Below are positions 50,200 to 60,160 of a DNA stretch of 64,000 bases, piece after piece. The stretch's first letter is position 1. Every line of letters starts with the position of its first letter. Under the pieces are notes generated by a model that worked only from the letters and a program-made list of their open reading frames with translations, was not told the origin of the DNA and searched no databases. The position numbers and the translations under genes were made by a program. The DNA lies in assembly GCA_037444825.1 (NCBI GenBank), contig JBBILR010000006.1, positions 1 through 64,000 on the forward strand, given 5' to 3'. The DNA is from JBFLVU01 sp037444825 (GTDB lineage: Bacteria; Acidobacteriota; UBA4820; DSQY01).

Positions 50200-50626
50200 G
50201 CTTCTGCTCGCCGCCCTGTTTCTGGTCCTGGCCCTGCCCTTCCGCGGGGAGTTCTTCAGCAAGAAGTACGACTTCGCCCAGGAGCGGTGGATCCGCCTGA
50301 ACGAGAAGGTGGGGGATGTGGAGGTCCAGGACATCATCTTCCAGTTCCCCGCCTACCTGGGTCCCCGGAAGTTCAACGTGGAGGGGCGGAACCGGGCTCT
50401 CGTGAACGTGAAGAACTACGGCACGGCCAAGACCCGCGTCTACGTGGCCGTGGCCCTCTTCGACGGTTCCGGACACCTGGTGGGGTGCGGGACCAACGGC
50501 AACAAGCTCTGGTACGCCCGGCCGGGAAAGACCGAGTCCTTCAGCGTCCCCTTCAGTTACGTCAAGTCCCAGCTGGCCACCGCCCAGACCTTCTACCTGG
50601 CCGTGGAGACCGAACCGGCCCTCTGA
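50186..50626 (+). CDS. Hypothetical secreted protein with a beta-sandwich-like core
   Basis: 146 residues. A signal peptide (LLLAALFLVLALPFRG) is followed by a beta-rich stretch (KFNVEGRNRALVNVKNYGTA ... VYVAVALFDGSGHLVGCGTNG ... AQTFYLAVETEP) like the FxLyD/DUF3426 type of small periplasmic sandwich domain. It has a single cysteine after the signal region. The ATG, with GAAGGAGG, lies inside the 3' end of the membrane-protein gene. Function unknown. Confidence 0.65.
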   Translation: MVRRRLLLAALFLVLALPFRGEFFSKKYDFAQERWIRLNEKVGDVEVQDIIFQFPAYLGPRKFNVEGRNRALVNVKNYGTAKTRVYVAVALFDGSGHLVGCGTNGNKLWYARPGKTESFSVPFSYVKSQLATAQTFYLAVETEPAL

Positions 50627-50633
50627 GGCGGCC

Positions 50634-51437
50634 GTGCATCGTCCTGGCGGTGGAAAGGAGGCGGGAGAGGCGCTTTCGGCGGAGGAGGAGCGGGCCGTAC
50701 CGCCCGGAACCGCCCGGCGCCTTTCCCCCTACCTGCTTCCCGGGCGGCTCCGCCGCATGGAGGAGGTCCTCGCTTCCCGGACCCGGGGCCTCGTCCTGGT
50801 CCTGGACCGCCTCTACGACCCCCACAACCTCTCCGCCATCCTGAGGAGCGCCGAGGCCTTCGGCCTCCAGGAGGTCCACCTGGCGGGGTCCTTTCCCGAC
50901 CGCCTGAACCCCCAGGTGGCGCTGGGCGCCGAGCGGTGGCTCACGGTCCGAAGGTGGCCCGACCCCGGCCCCCTCCTCGAACACCTTTCGGAACGGGGCT
51001 TTCTTCTGGCGGTCACCGTCCCCGGCGGCGAAGGCCTGGACCCTTCGGACTTCGACCCTCCGGGCCCCGTGGCCCTGGTGCTGGGCAACGAGCACGACGG
51101 GGTCTCGGAGCCCTTCCTCCGTCACGCCGGGGCCAAGTTGACCCTTCCCCTCCGGGGTTTTTCCCGGAGCCTGAACGTCTCGGTGGCGGCGGGGATCTTC
51201 CTGTGGGCCCTGGCGGGGCGACCCACCCTCCGGCTGCCCCTGGAAGAGGCCCAGCGGGAGGCCTTACGGGACCGGTGGGTCTTCCGGAGCCTTCCTCGGG
51301 CGGAGGAGATCCTGCGGCACCTCCACCGGTCCCTCCCCGCCCAGGGCGAAGAGGGCGGCGGATCCGCCGGGGCCGATCCGCAGGTGGAGCCCCTCCTTCC
51401 GGAACTGGGGGACGAAGCGGACGAGAAGGCCCCCTGA
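50634..51437 (+). CDS. trmH: tRNA/rRNA 2'-O-methyltransferase, TrmH (SpoU) family
   Basis: 267 residues. The knotted SPOUT fold is shown by motif 1 (LVLDRLYDPHNLSAILRSAEAFG), motif 2 (ALVLGNEHDGVSE) and motif 3 (LPLRGFSRSLNVSVAAGI). After the core, LPLEEAQREALRDRWVFRSL and AEEILRHL match the C-terminal segment of tRNA (Gm18) methyltransferase TrmH. The last ~50 residues are acidic/Gly-rich and lie opposite lpxH; they are probably just read-through coding. The start GTG 50634 gives an N-terminal extension of ~40 residues of uncertain reality. Confidence 0.87.
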   Translation: MHRPGGGKEAGEALSAEEERAVPPGTARRLSPYLLPGRLRRMEEVLASRTRGLVLVLDRLYDPHNLSAILRSAEAFGLQEVHLAGSFPDRLNPQVALGAERWLTVRRWPDPGPLLEHLSERGFLLAVTVPGGEGLDPSDFDPPGPVALVLGNEHDGVSEPFLRHAGAKLTLPLRGFSRSLNVSVAAGIFLWALAGRPTLRLPLEEAQREALRDRWVFRSLPRAEEILRHLHRSLPAQGEEGGGSAGADPQVEPLLPELGDEADEKAP

Positions 51438-52049
51438 GCGCACCGTCCCGCCCCGGTGGAAGTGGCCCACCACGGCCTCGTCCACGCCGTGGGCCCTGAG
51501 GTCGGCCGCCCACCGCTCCAGCTCCCGCACCGGCTCGTACCGCTTGAAGACCCGGTTGGTCCCCGAGAGGCGCCTCTCGAGAAAGAGGCCCAGCCGGGCC
51601 GCCCATCGGGGGGGGAGGGCCCCCGAGAAGGCCCGGGCGGCGGCGGACCTCGCCACCTCCCGGAAGGCCAGGTAAGGCCGGTCGGAGGTGTTGATGAGGT
51701 CGCCGTGTTCGAAGTGAAAGCACCGGCCGCCTTCGGTGATCCGGAGGGACTCCCGGACCGAAATCCCCAGGCGGGCCACCTCCTCCGCCACCAGGTAGTC
51801 CCGGTTTCCGGCGAGGTAGGTGACGGGGAGGGCCCGCGCCGTCCTCGCCAGGGCCTCCAGGACCCCCGCCTGGGCCTCCGTCAGGGCTTCCCGGGGCCCC
51901 ACCCAGACCTCGAAGAGGTCGCCCAGGAGGACGAGGCGGCGGGCCTCCGACCGGTGGAAGAGGGCGAGCCAGCGGTGGAAGACGGGGATGGCCTCGTCTT
52001 CCCTGCCGAAGTGGGGATCGGCCAGGCACCAGGCCGCGTCGCTCTCCAT
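51264..52049 (-). CDS. lpxH: UDP-2,3-diacylglucosamine pyrophosphatase-like phosphoesterase (LpxH)
   Basis: 261 residues. A metallophosphoesterase with the metal motifs DPHF, LGDLFEVWVG, GNRD, EHGD and GHFHRGG in the LpxH order. LpxH cleaves UDP-2,3-diacylglucosamine to lipid X in lipid A synthesis. The first motif reads CLADPHFG instead of SDLHLG. The C-terminal ~58 codons overlap trmH by 174 bases on the opposite strand. The ATG at 52049 has a GGGAGG site. LPS-related genes are also present at 42-43 kb but not adjacent. Confidence 0.85.
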   Translation of the reverse strand: MESDAAWCLADPHFGREDEAIPVFHRWLALFHRSEARRLVLLGDLFEVWVGPREALTEAQAGVLEALARTARALPVTYLAGNRDYLVAEEVARLGISVRESLRITEGGRCFHFEHGDLINTSDRPYLAFREVARSAAARAFSGALPPRWAARLGLFLERRLSGTNRVFKRYEPVRELERWAADLRAHGVDEAVVGHFHRGGTVRSGGLLVRFVPQFRKEGLHLRIGPGGSAALFALGGEGPVEVPQDLLRPRKAPEDPPVP

Positions 52050-52106
52050 GGGTCTCCCTCCCGGGGGAGGGTACCACCGGGCCGGCGGCGGGGAAAGGCG
52101 GAGGGC

Positions 52107-52135
52107 TTGCGGAAAGGCTGCTCCGGCGCTAGCAT
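52107..52135 (+). promoter_or_regulatory. Promoter of the YjbQ-family gene
   Basis: TTGCGG (52107-52112), 17 bases, TAGCAT (52130-52135), with transcription expected near 52142 and a GGAGGAAGGGAG ribosome site before the ATG at 52157. Confidence 0.65.
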
Positions 52136-52156
52136 GGGGGCGGAGGAAGGGAGCAC

Positions 52157-52549
52157 ATGGAGATTCAGGTCGTCTCGCAGAGGCGGTGCGAGGCCGTGGA
52201 CGTGACCCGAAACGTCCAGCAGGCCTGCCGCCAGTGGGGGGGTTCGGGGGCCGTCCTGGTGTACTGCCCGCACACCACTTGCGGCGTGGGGCTCAACGAG
52301 AAGTTCGACGCGACGGTGGCGGGGGACATCCTGGCCTGGCTGGAACGCCAGGTGCCCCAGGGAGCGGGGTACGCCCACGCCGAGGGCAACGCCGACGCCC
52401 ACATCAAGACCCTCCTCACGGGGAGTCAGGTCCTGATTCCGGTGCGCCAGGGGAACCTTCTCCTGGGGAGATGGCAGGGGCTGTTCCTGTTCGAATTCGA
52501 CGGCCCCCGCCACCGCACCCTGTGGGTCAGCTTCCTCTCCGGCGAGTGA
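52157..52549 (+). CDS. YjbQ family protein (UPF0047)
   Basis: 130 residues, matching the small trimeric YjbQ/UPF0047 family throughout: AVLVYCPHTTCGVGLNEKFD, HAEGNADAHIKTLLTGSQVL, and GRWQGLFLFEFDGPR. E. coli YjbQ has weak thiamine-phosphate synthase activity, but the physiological role of the family is unsettled. It is monocistronic, with its own promoter and a convergent neighbour 18 bases away. Confidence 0.93.
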   Translation: MEIQVVSQRRCEAVDVTRNVQQACRQWGGSGAVLVYCPHTTCGVGLNEKFDATVAGDILAWLERQVPQGAGYAHAEGNADAHIKTLLTGSQVLIPVRQGNLLLGRWQGLFLFEFDGPRHRTLWVSFLSGE

Positions 52550-52564
52550 CCTCGGCCGCCGAGG
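52550..52564. terminator. Hairpin between the convergent YjbQ and rlpA genes
   Basis: CCTCGG (52550-52555), loop CCG, CCGAGG (52559-52564) fills almost all of the 18-base gap between the two stops. It reads the same on both strands, so it could act bidirectionally; no T-run on either side. Confidence 0.4.
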
Positions 52565-52567
52565 CGC

Positions 52568-53275
52568 TCACTCGTTCCGGGTGACGAAGCCTTCGAGGCC
52601 GTCCTCCGCCAGCCGGCGCTGGAGGTCGTCGGCCTCCTCCTCCGCGGCCAGGTGCCCCACCCGAACCCGGTAGAAGTCGTGGAACTTCACCACGTACGTG
52701 TCGGGGTGGCGCTCCTTCAGCCGGTCCCTCAACCGGGCGGCGTTGTCGGCGTTCAGGAAGGCCCCCACCTGGACGGTGAAGGAGCCGTCGAGGACGCGGT
52801 CCGGGGGTCCCGAGGGCCCCACCAGGATCTCCCCGGAGGGAATCCGGCCGGAGGGGCGGCCCCGTCCCTTCTCCAGGACCTCGATGCGCACCTTGGCCAG
52901 CCCCTTTCCCGCGAAGCCCAGCCGCTGTGCGGCCCCGTAGGAGCAGTCGAGGATCCTTCCCCGGACGAAGGGCCCGCGGTCGTTGATCTTGAGGACCGTC
53001 TCCCGGCCGTTCTCCAGGTTGGTCACCTTGCAGCGGGTTCCCAGAGGCAGCGTCCGGTGGGCCGCCGTGAGGTCGTACATGTCGAAGGGCTCCCCGGAGG
53101 CGGTGGGCTTCCCGTGGAACTCCTTCCCGTACCAGGAGGCCACCCCCACCTGGACCCGTTCCTTCCGGGGGAGGGTTTCGGGGCCGCGGTGGCGGCGGAA
53201 GGAGCCGCAAGCCGCCAGCGCGGCGAGAGCGAGCACCGCCGTCCCGCGAGCCAGCCGCGGTCTGGCCGTTCCCAT
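52568..53275 (-). CDS. rlpA: RlpA-family lipoprotein with SPOR domain
   Basis: 235 residues. The signal ends in ALAACG, a good lipobox. The double-psi beta-barrel has the conserved GVASWYGKEFHGKPTASGE, AHRTLPLGT and INDRGPFVRGRILD, including the catalytic Asp of the RlpA lytic transglycosylases. The C-terminal SPOR repeat (SFTVQVGAFLNADNAARLRDR ... FYRVRVG) binds denuded glycan strands at the septum. It is the last gene of the icd-purH-lolA operon, 3 bases after a small membrane protein gene. Confidence 0.93.
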   Translation of the reverse strand: MGTARPRLARGTAVLALAALAACGSFRRHRGPETLPRKERVQVGVASWYGKEFHGKPTASGEPFDMYDLTAAHRTLPLGTRCKVTNLENGRETVLKINDRGPFVRGRILDCSYGAAQRLGFAGKGLAKVRIEVLEKGRGRPSGRIPSGEILVGPSGPPDRVLDGSFTVQVGAFLNADNAARLRDRLKERHPDTYVVKFHDFYRVRVGHLAAEEEADDLQRRLAEDGLEGFVTRNE

Positions 53276-53278
53276 GGG

Positions 53279-53533
53279 TCAAGCCCCCCCCGGCGGCCCG
53301 CTTCCCGGGAACTCCTTCCCGCGGGACCTGAGGAAACGGAGAAAGAGCAGGAAGCCGGCCAGCCCCAGGAGAACCGCCCCCCCGAGGACGAGGAGAAGGA
53401 GGGTGGCTCCTCCGGACCCTCCCCCTTCGTTGCCGAACCAGGAGCGGACCGCTTCCAGGGCCGGCATGCCCTCGAAGAGAAAGTAGAGGGAGGAGAGCAG
53501 GGCCCGAAGCAGGCGCAGGATGCCGTCCGTCAT
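53279..53533 (-). CDS. Small hypothetical membrane protein
   Basis: 84 residues with one amphipathic N-terminal helix (DGILRLLRALLSSLYFLFEG) and one transmembrane helix (ATLLLLVLGGAVLLGLAGFLLFL) followed by a basic stop-transfer segment. No family recognised. The ATG at 53533 is 41 bases after lolA and the stop is 3 bases before rlpA, so it probably sits in the same transcript. Confidence 0.55.
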   Translation of the reverse strand: MTDGILRLLRALLSSLYFLFEGMPALEAVRSWFGNEGGGSGGATLLLLVLGGAVLLGLAGFLLFLRFLRSRGKEFPGSGPPGGA

Positions 53534-53574
53534 GGCCGCTCTCCCTGTTCCGCCGCCGGGGGCGGCGGCCGCGG

Positions 53575-54280
53575 TCAGCGCCCGAAGGGCTGCTCCACGT
53601 CGAGGAACTGGCGCTGGACCTTCGCTCCCTTGGGGATCTCCACGCGGAAGTCTTCGTCGGTGAGCGCCGGGTTGGTCTCCCAGCGGCTGAAATCGAAGCG
53701 GATCCGGTCGCCGTCGGGCTGGACCACCTCCAGGGCGGAGAGGAGGGCCGTCTCCCCGTCCACCCAGAAATGGAGGGCCGAGACCTTTCTCTTGGCGCGA
53801 AGCTTGAGGGGCACGAGTTCCACGTGCAGGGTCCCGTTGGCCCACTCGGTGGTCCGCACCTCCAGGTTCCGGGTGATCTCCTCCAGCGGCTGGCCCACGG
53901 CCAGGTAGCGGAGGATCTTGTTCTGGTGGCGCCGGATGTCCTGGACCACCACCTTCCGGGCGGCGGCGTCCACGATGAGGAGGTCCCCGTCCTTCACCAG
54001 GTAGGAGAGGCGCGCGGGGGCCGTGTACCGGTAGAGGGCGGTGGAGGGCTTTTTCAGCAGAAGGACCCCCTTGAGCACCTGGGGCTCCTTCAGCATCTGG
54101 AAGCGGTTGGTCTGGACGAAGGAGACCCGGAGGGTCCGGATCTCCTTCTGGAGGGCGTTCATCCGGTCCAGGAGGGCCGAGACCTTGGGATCCACGGGGG
54201 CCGGCGAGGCCGGCGGCGGGGCGGCGGGCACGGCGGCGGCCCCCAGGATCAGGACCAAGAGAAGAAGGAGCCGGGACACC

Positions 54281-54288
<8 letters not shown>
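53575..54288 (-). CDS. lolA: LolA-family outer-membrane lipoprotein carrier
   Basis: 237 residues. A signal peptide (LLLLLVLILGAAAVPAA) is followed by a short coiled coil and the LolA half-barrel: IRTLRVSFVQTNRFQML, VLLLKKPSTALYRYTAPARL, KVSALHFWVDGETALLSALEVV and RFDFSRWETNPALTDEDF. LolA carries lipoproteins across the periplasm to the outer membrane. The gene overlaps purH by 8 bases. As there are many LolA-like paralogues in Acidobacteriota-type genomes, being the true LolA is likely but not certain. Confidence 0.8.
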
Positions 54289-55842
<1,554 letters not shown>

Positions 55843-55846
<4 letters not shown>

Positions 55847-56583
55847 CTTCCCTCCGGTTCGGGGTCCTCGGGGGCGGGGGGGCCGCCGAAGGGGGCCGCC
55901 GAGAGGTCCCCGCCCAGGCTTCCCCACGCCCGGGCCCAGACCTTGGCGATGTCGGAGGCGGCGTGGGACAGGACCGCCTGGGCCACGCCGAAGGCGTTGG
56001 ACCGGTCGTCGAAGGTCTCCGAGGAGACCCGCTTGCCCTCCGGATAGTAGCAGGTTTTCAAGGCGGTGCGGTACCGCTGGGCGGAAAGGGCCCTCCGCCC
56101 GAAGTAGCCGGAAAGGTCCCCGGTGAGGGGCGGGCTCCGCCAACCGTCGAAGGAGAGGATCAGGAGGGGAAGCTTCCGCTCCACGTAGCTCGCGTAGTCC
56201 CCTTCCACCTCCCGCAAGGCCGGCTCCGCGTTTTCCAGGAAAGGGTCGTCGAGGAGCCACACGAACCCCGCCATGCGCCCGAAGGAGTGGGCGACGGCGG
56301 CGAAGGGGGCCCGGTCCCGGGAGAGGCGGGGGGCCTCTTCCATCTCCCCCTGGAGGCGCTCCACCAGCTCCCCCCGGCGCCGGCCCCGCCCTTCGGCCAG
56401 GGCCTCCTCGAACCCCCGGTCCACCTCCCGCCGGTGGGCCAGAAGGACCGACCGGAGAGAGGCCGGGGAGAGCCGCAGGGCCGCGTCCACCGTCCGGCGG
56501 GCGGCCCGGGGCCCCATGGCGAAAAGCAGAAGGGGCGCGAGGACGAGCAGGGCCCCCGCGCCCCAGAAACGACGCCGGTTCAC
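55843..56583 (-). CDS. Hypothetical exported protein
   Basis: About 246 residues starting with GTG that overlaps the icd stop. One N-terminal hydrophobic segment (GAGALLVLAPLLLFAMG) anchors or exports it. The rest is helical with the stretch PFAAVAHSFGRMAGFVWLLDDPF and ERKLPLLILSFDGWRSPP. The His/Asp-rich helix is faintly like zinc-dependent phospholipase C or S1-type nuclease helices, but the ligand set is incomplete, so no function is assigned. It is translationally coupled on both sides. Confidence 0.6.
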
Positions 56584-58001
56584 GCCTTCTTCATCTGGGC
56601 GATGACGGCGTCGCCGAACTCGGAGCACTTCAGCTCCTTCACGTCCGTGTGGCCTTCGGCCTTCATCAGGCGGGCGAAGTCGTAGGTGACCGTGTGGGCG
56701 GCGATGGCCCGCTCGATGCCGAGGATCAGGAGGTCCGCCGCCTCGTTCCAGCCGAGGTGGCGGAACATCATCTCGCCGGAGAGGATCACCGAGCCGGGGT
56801 TCACCTTGTCCAGGTTGGCGTACTTGGGGGCCGTGCCGTGGGTGGCCTCGAAGACCGCGTGGCCGGTGACGTAGTTGATGTTGCCGCCGGGGGCGATGCC
56901 GATCCCCCCCACCTGGGCGGCCAGGGCGTCGGAGAGGTAGTCCCCGTTGAGGTTCAGGGTGGCGATGACGTCGAACTCGTCGGCCCGGGTCAGCACCTGC
57001 TGGAGGGTGATGTCGGCGATGGTATCCTTGACGAGGAGCTTCTTCTTCCACTTCCCGTCCCCGTGGGTGGGCCAGAGGGCCAGAGCCGCCTCCACCTCCT
57101 TGAGGACCTCCGCCTTCTTGTCGGGGGCGAACATGGAGAGCCCCGGCTCGATCAGGGCGGCGTTCTCCTCCACCGTCAGGGCGGGGTTCCGCTCCTTGTT
57201 GTCCAGGATCCAGGACTCCCGCTGGGTGACCACGTGGTCACGGAACTCCTGGGTGGCCACCTGGTAGCCCCAGTCCTTGAAGGCCCCCTCGGTGAACTTC
57301 ATGATGTTGCCCTTGTGGGTGAAGTTGACGCTCTTCCGGCCCCGCTTGAGGGCGTAGGCGATGGCCGCCCGGCAGAGGCGCTTGGAGCCCTCCTCCGAGA
57401 CGGGCTTGATGCCGATGCCCGAGGTCTCGGGGAAGCGGATCTTCTTGACCCCCATCTCCTTCATCAGGAACTCGACGACCTTCTTCACCTCCGGGCTGTA
57501 GGCCTTCCATTCGATGCCGGCGTAGATGTCCTCGGTGTTTTCCCGGAAGATCACCATGTCCACCTTCTCGGGGTGCTTCACCGGGCTGGGGACGCCGGGG
57601 AAGTACTTCACCGGCCGGAGGCAGACGTAGAGGTCCAGCAGCTGGCGGAGGGCCACGTTCAGGGAGCGGATGCCGCCCCCGATGGGGGTGGTCAAGGGGC
57701 CCTTGATGCCCACGAGGTAGGTCCGGAAGGCCTCCACCGTGTCGTCGGGAAGCCACTCGCCGAATTTGTGGAAGGCCTTCTCCCCGGCGTAGACCTCCAT
57801 CCAGGCGATCTTCTTCTTCCCCCCGTAGGCGATTTCCACCGCGGCGTCGAGAACCCGCTGGGAGGCGCGCCAGATGTCGGGGCCCGTGCCGTCCCCCTCG
57901 ATGAAGGGCAGGATGGGGCGGTCGGGGACCTGGAGTTCGGTTCCTTTCATGACGACGCCTTCGCCGTCTTGGGGCGGTGTAACGATCTTGAACGCGGCCA
58001 C
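56580..58001 (-). CDS. icd: NADP-dependent isocitrate dehydrogenase
   Basis: About 473 residues. It oxidises isocitrate to 2-oxoglutarate in the TCA cycle, or works in reverse in reductive pathways. Key stretches: GDGTGPDIWRAS, KGPLTTPIGGGIRSLNVALR (substrate Ser/Asn), IFRENTEDIYAGIEW, NFTHKGNIMKFTEGAF, and the cofactor region ATHGTAPKYANLDKVNP whose Lys-Tyr pattern is that of NADP enzymes. The start is GTG 58001 with AGGAGG 6 bases away. It heads a six-gene transcript reaching rlpA. Confidence 0.95.
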   Translation of the reverse strand: MAAFKIVTPPQDGEGVVMKGTELQVPDRPILPFIEGDGTGPDIWRASQRVLDAAVEIAYGGKKKIAWMEVYAGEKAFHKFGEWLPDDTVEAFRTYLVGIKGPLTTPIGGGIRSLNVALRQLLDLYVCLRPVKYFPGVPSPVKHPEKVDMVIFRENTEDIYAGIEWKAYSPEVKKVVEFLMKEMGVKKIRFPETSGIGIKPVSEEGSKRLCRAAIAYALKRGRKSVNFTHKGNIMKFTEGAFKDWGYQVATQEFRDHVVTQRESWILDNKERNPALTVEENAALIEPGLSMFAPDKKAEVLKEVEAALALWPTHGDGKWKKKLLVKDTIADITLQQVLTRADEFDVIATLNLNGDYLSDALAAQVGGIGIAPGGNINYVTGHAVFEATHGTAPKYANLDKVNPGSVILSGEMMFRHLGWNEAADLLILGIERAIAAHTVTYDFARLMKAEGHTDVKELKCSEFGDAVIAQMKKA

Positions 58002-58097
58002 GGGACACCTCCTCCGTCTCGGGAAACGGGTTGCCCATTTGCGGCGCGGGTGCGGGGCCCTCCCCCGGCGCCCGGCCGTTTTCCCCCCGGGCCTTCC

Positions 58098-58127
58098 AGT
58101 GTACCCTCCCGCCTCTCCGCCGGTCAA
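58098..58127 (-). promoter_or_regulatory. Promoter of the icd operon
   Basis: TTGACC (58127-58122), 18 bases, TACACT (58103-58098) on the minus strand, giving a leader of about 90 bases before the icd GTG. Confidence 0.65.
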
Positions 58128-58133
58128 TCGGTC

Positions 58134-58162
58134 TTGCGGCACCGGCCCTTTTCGAGTACACT
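58134..58162 (+). promoter_or_regulatory. Promoter of the degenerate PilB/GspE-like gene
   Basis: TTGCGG (58134-58139), 17 bases, TACACT (58157-58162), about 27 bases before the GTG. Its -35 is only 6 bases from the -35 of the icd promoter, so the two polymerases would compete for the site. Confidence 0.7.
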
Positions 58163-58188
58163 CCGGGTACCGTTCGAAGGAGGTCTCC

Positions 58189-60027
58189 GTGGCGGAGTAC
58201 CTGGTGCGCTGCTGGAACTGCCTCGGCGAATACGACGCCCTGACCGCCGTCTGGTGCTCCTGCAACCCCAACCGCCCCACCAAGGTCTGCCCCTTTTGCC
58301 TGCAGTGCTTCTGCAGCGCCCCCGACGACTTTCACGAGGCCTTTTGGGCGAAGGCTCCCGAAGACCTCAAGACCGACCGGGAGATGCTGGCCCGGGCCCG
58401 GGGCCCCCTGGGAGAGGCCCTCATCCGGGCCAAGGTCATCACCTCCGAACAGCTCCTTCAGGCGCTGAAACACCAAAGCCAGGAGGGAGGGAGGCTGGGG
58501 GAGATCCTCGTGGCGCTGGGGCATCTCACCCAGAAAACCCTGGACGCCTTCCTCGCCAGTCAGCGCTCGGTCACCCAGGTTTCCCTCAGGGACTCCCCCC
58601 CCGACCCCATGCTGGTGGCGGCGGTGGGGGCCGAGGAGTGCCTCAAGCGGATGGTGGTGCCCATCAGCCGGGAGACCCTGTCGGGCCGGAATCTGCTCAC
58701 CCTGGCCATGGCCAACCCCTCCGACGGGGAGACCGTCGAGTTCGTGCAGAACGCCACCGGCTGCCAGATCCTGGCCCTGCAGGCGAGCCGCGAGGAGATC
58801 GCCGCCTTCCTGACCCCCTTTCAGGGGACGCCCTCTCCCTCCCCCGCCGCCGCCCCCGAGCCCGAGCCCGCCGCCCGGCTCGCCACGGACCTCATCCGCA
58901 AGGCCATTTCCCGGGGGGCCTCCGACCTCTACGTGGAGCCCCGGGAGGACGAGGTCTCCATCCACCTCCGCATCGACGGGTTGCTGTACAAGGCCAAGCC
59001 CGTGGCCCGGGACCTTCGGGAGGTCCTCACCACCGAGCTCAAGCGCTTGCTCCGGCTGGAAATTTCCGTGAGCGACCGCCCCCAGTCCAGCCGGGTGGTC
59101 ATGCGCTCGGGGGACCAGCGCTACGAGGTCATCGCCCACAGCCTGCCCACCCGCTTCGGGGAGAACCTTTCTCTGAAGATCATCAACCGGGACACCTTCC
59201 TCAAGAGCTACGACCAGCTCGGCATCCCACCGGAGGAGCAGAGGACCCTCCGGGCGGCCCTCAGCGCCCAGCGGGGGCTCGTTCTCCTCAGCGCCCCGCT
59301 CTTCCACGGGTGCACCACCACCCTGTACGCCGTGATGAACGACCTGGCCTCCGAAGGCACGCGGAAGATCGTGAGCATCGAGGCCCAGAGCGTCTGCCCC
59401 GTCCCCAACGTCTCCCAGATCTCCCTGGGGGACAACCACGACGCCGAGGCCACCGTCACCACCATGAAGGCTCTCTCCAACATCCAGCCCGACGTCTGCG
59501 TGGTGGCGGACTTGCTGGACAGCGGGGCCATGGCTTCCCAGATCCAGAAGCTGATGGGCCAGGTCCTGGTGGTGGCCACCCTGGAGGCCACGGGGGCCGT
59601 GAAGGCCCTCCTGGGGGCCATGGCGGCGGGCATCTCCCCGCAGGAGCTCTCCCAGAACCTCCTCCTGGTGCTCAACCAGCGGCTCATCCGGAGGAACTGT
59701 CCCTCGTGCTCCACGGAGGTGGCCCTCTCCGAGAACACCCTCCGCATGATGGGCCTCACCGAGGAGGAGGCGCGGGACCTCTCCCGCTGCCACCAGGGGC
59801 AGGGGTGCCCCGAATGCTCCGGCATCGGCTACCGCGGGCGTCTGGCCCTCTTCGAGGTCCTGAGCCCCACGCCCGTCTTCCGGAAGGCCCTGGCCAAGGG
59901 GCCCGCGGAAAAGACTTTGGAGCGGGAGGCCCTGAAGTCCGGGATGGTCCCGCTCCGCCAGCGGGCCCTCGAGGCCATCCAGAGGGGACTCACGGGACCC
60001 GAGGAGTTCCGGAAGGAAGCCTTCTGA
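58189..60027 (+). CDS. PilB/GspE-like protein with N-terminal zinc finger and destroyed ATPase motifs
   Basis: About 612 residues. Residues 8-42 are a cysteine cluster (C8, C11, C23, C25, C34, C37, C40, C42) like a double zinc ribbon. Residues ~60-210 are the GspE N-terminal domain (LGEALIRAKVITSEQLLQAL). The rest follows type II/IV secretion ATPases: ASDLYVEPREDEVSIHLRIDG, PTRFGENLSLKIINRD and the C-terminal CPSC/CPEC zinc module. The Walker A position reads SAPLFHGCTTT (residues 368-378) instead of a GxxGxGKT loop. The Walker B region reads DVCVVADLLD (435-444), with the catalytic Glu missing. It is therefore probably a regulatory pseudo-ATPase. It has its own promoter, and GTG 58189 follows AGGAGG. 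Confidence 0.82.
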   Translation: MAEYLVRCWNCLGEYDALTAVWCSCNPNRPTKVCPFCLQCFCSAPDDFHEAFWAKAPEDLKTDREMLARARGPLGEALIRAKVITSEQLLQALKHQSQEGGRLGEILVALGHLTQKTLDAFLASQRSVTQVSLRDSPPDPMLVAAVGAEECLKRMVVPISRETLSGRNLLTLAMANPSDGETVEFVQNATGCQILALQASREEIAAFLTPFQGTPSPSPAAAPEPEPAARLATDLIRKAISRGASDLYVEPREDEVSIHLRIDGLLYKAKPVARDLREVLTTELKRLLRLEISVSDRPQSSRVVMRSGDQRYEVIAHSLPTRFGENLSLKIINRDTFLKSYDQLGIPPEEQRTLRAALSAQRGLVLLSAPLFHGCTTTLYAVMNDLASEGTRKIVSIEAQSVCPVPNVSQISLGDNHDAEATVTTMKALSNIQPDVCVVADLLDSGAMASQIQKLMGQVLVVATLEATGAVKALLGAMAAGISPQELSQNLLLVLNQRLIRRNCPSCSTEVALSENTLRMMGLTEEEARDLSRCHQGQGCPECSGIGYRGRLALFEVLSPTPVFRKALAKGPAEKTLEREALKSGMVPLRQRALEAIQRGLTGPEEFRKEAF

Positions 60028-60160
60028 CCCCCACCGTCCAAAATCGTTTCCTTCTGTTCCGCCTTTCCCCCGGGACGGAGGGGGAAAGGCCGGCAACGGG
60101 ATGGGGCCCTGGCCTCTCCCGCCCCCGTTGGCTACACTGGGCGCCGGGAGGTCGGGCACG

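Noticed and set aside
49696..50626. Two small overlapping genes as a toxin-antitoxin pair
   Set aside because: One is a four-helix membrane protein and the other a signal-peptide-bearing beta protein; neither has toxin or DNA-binding features.
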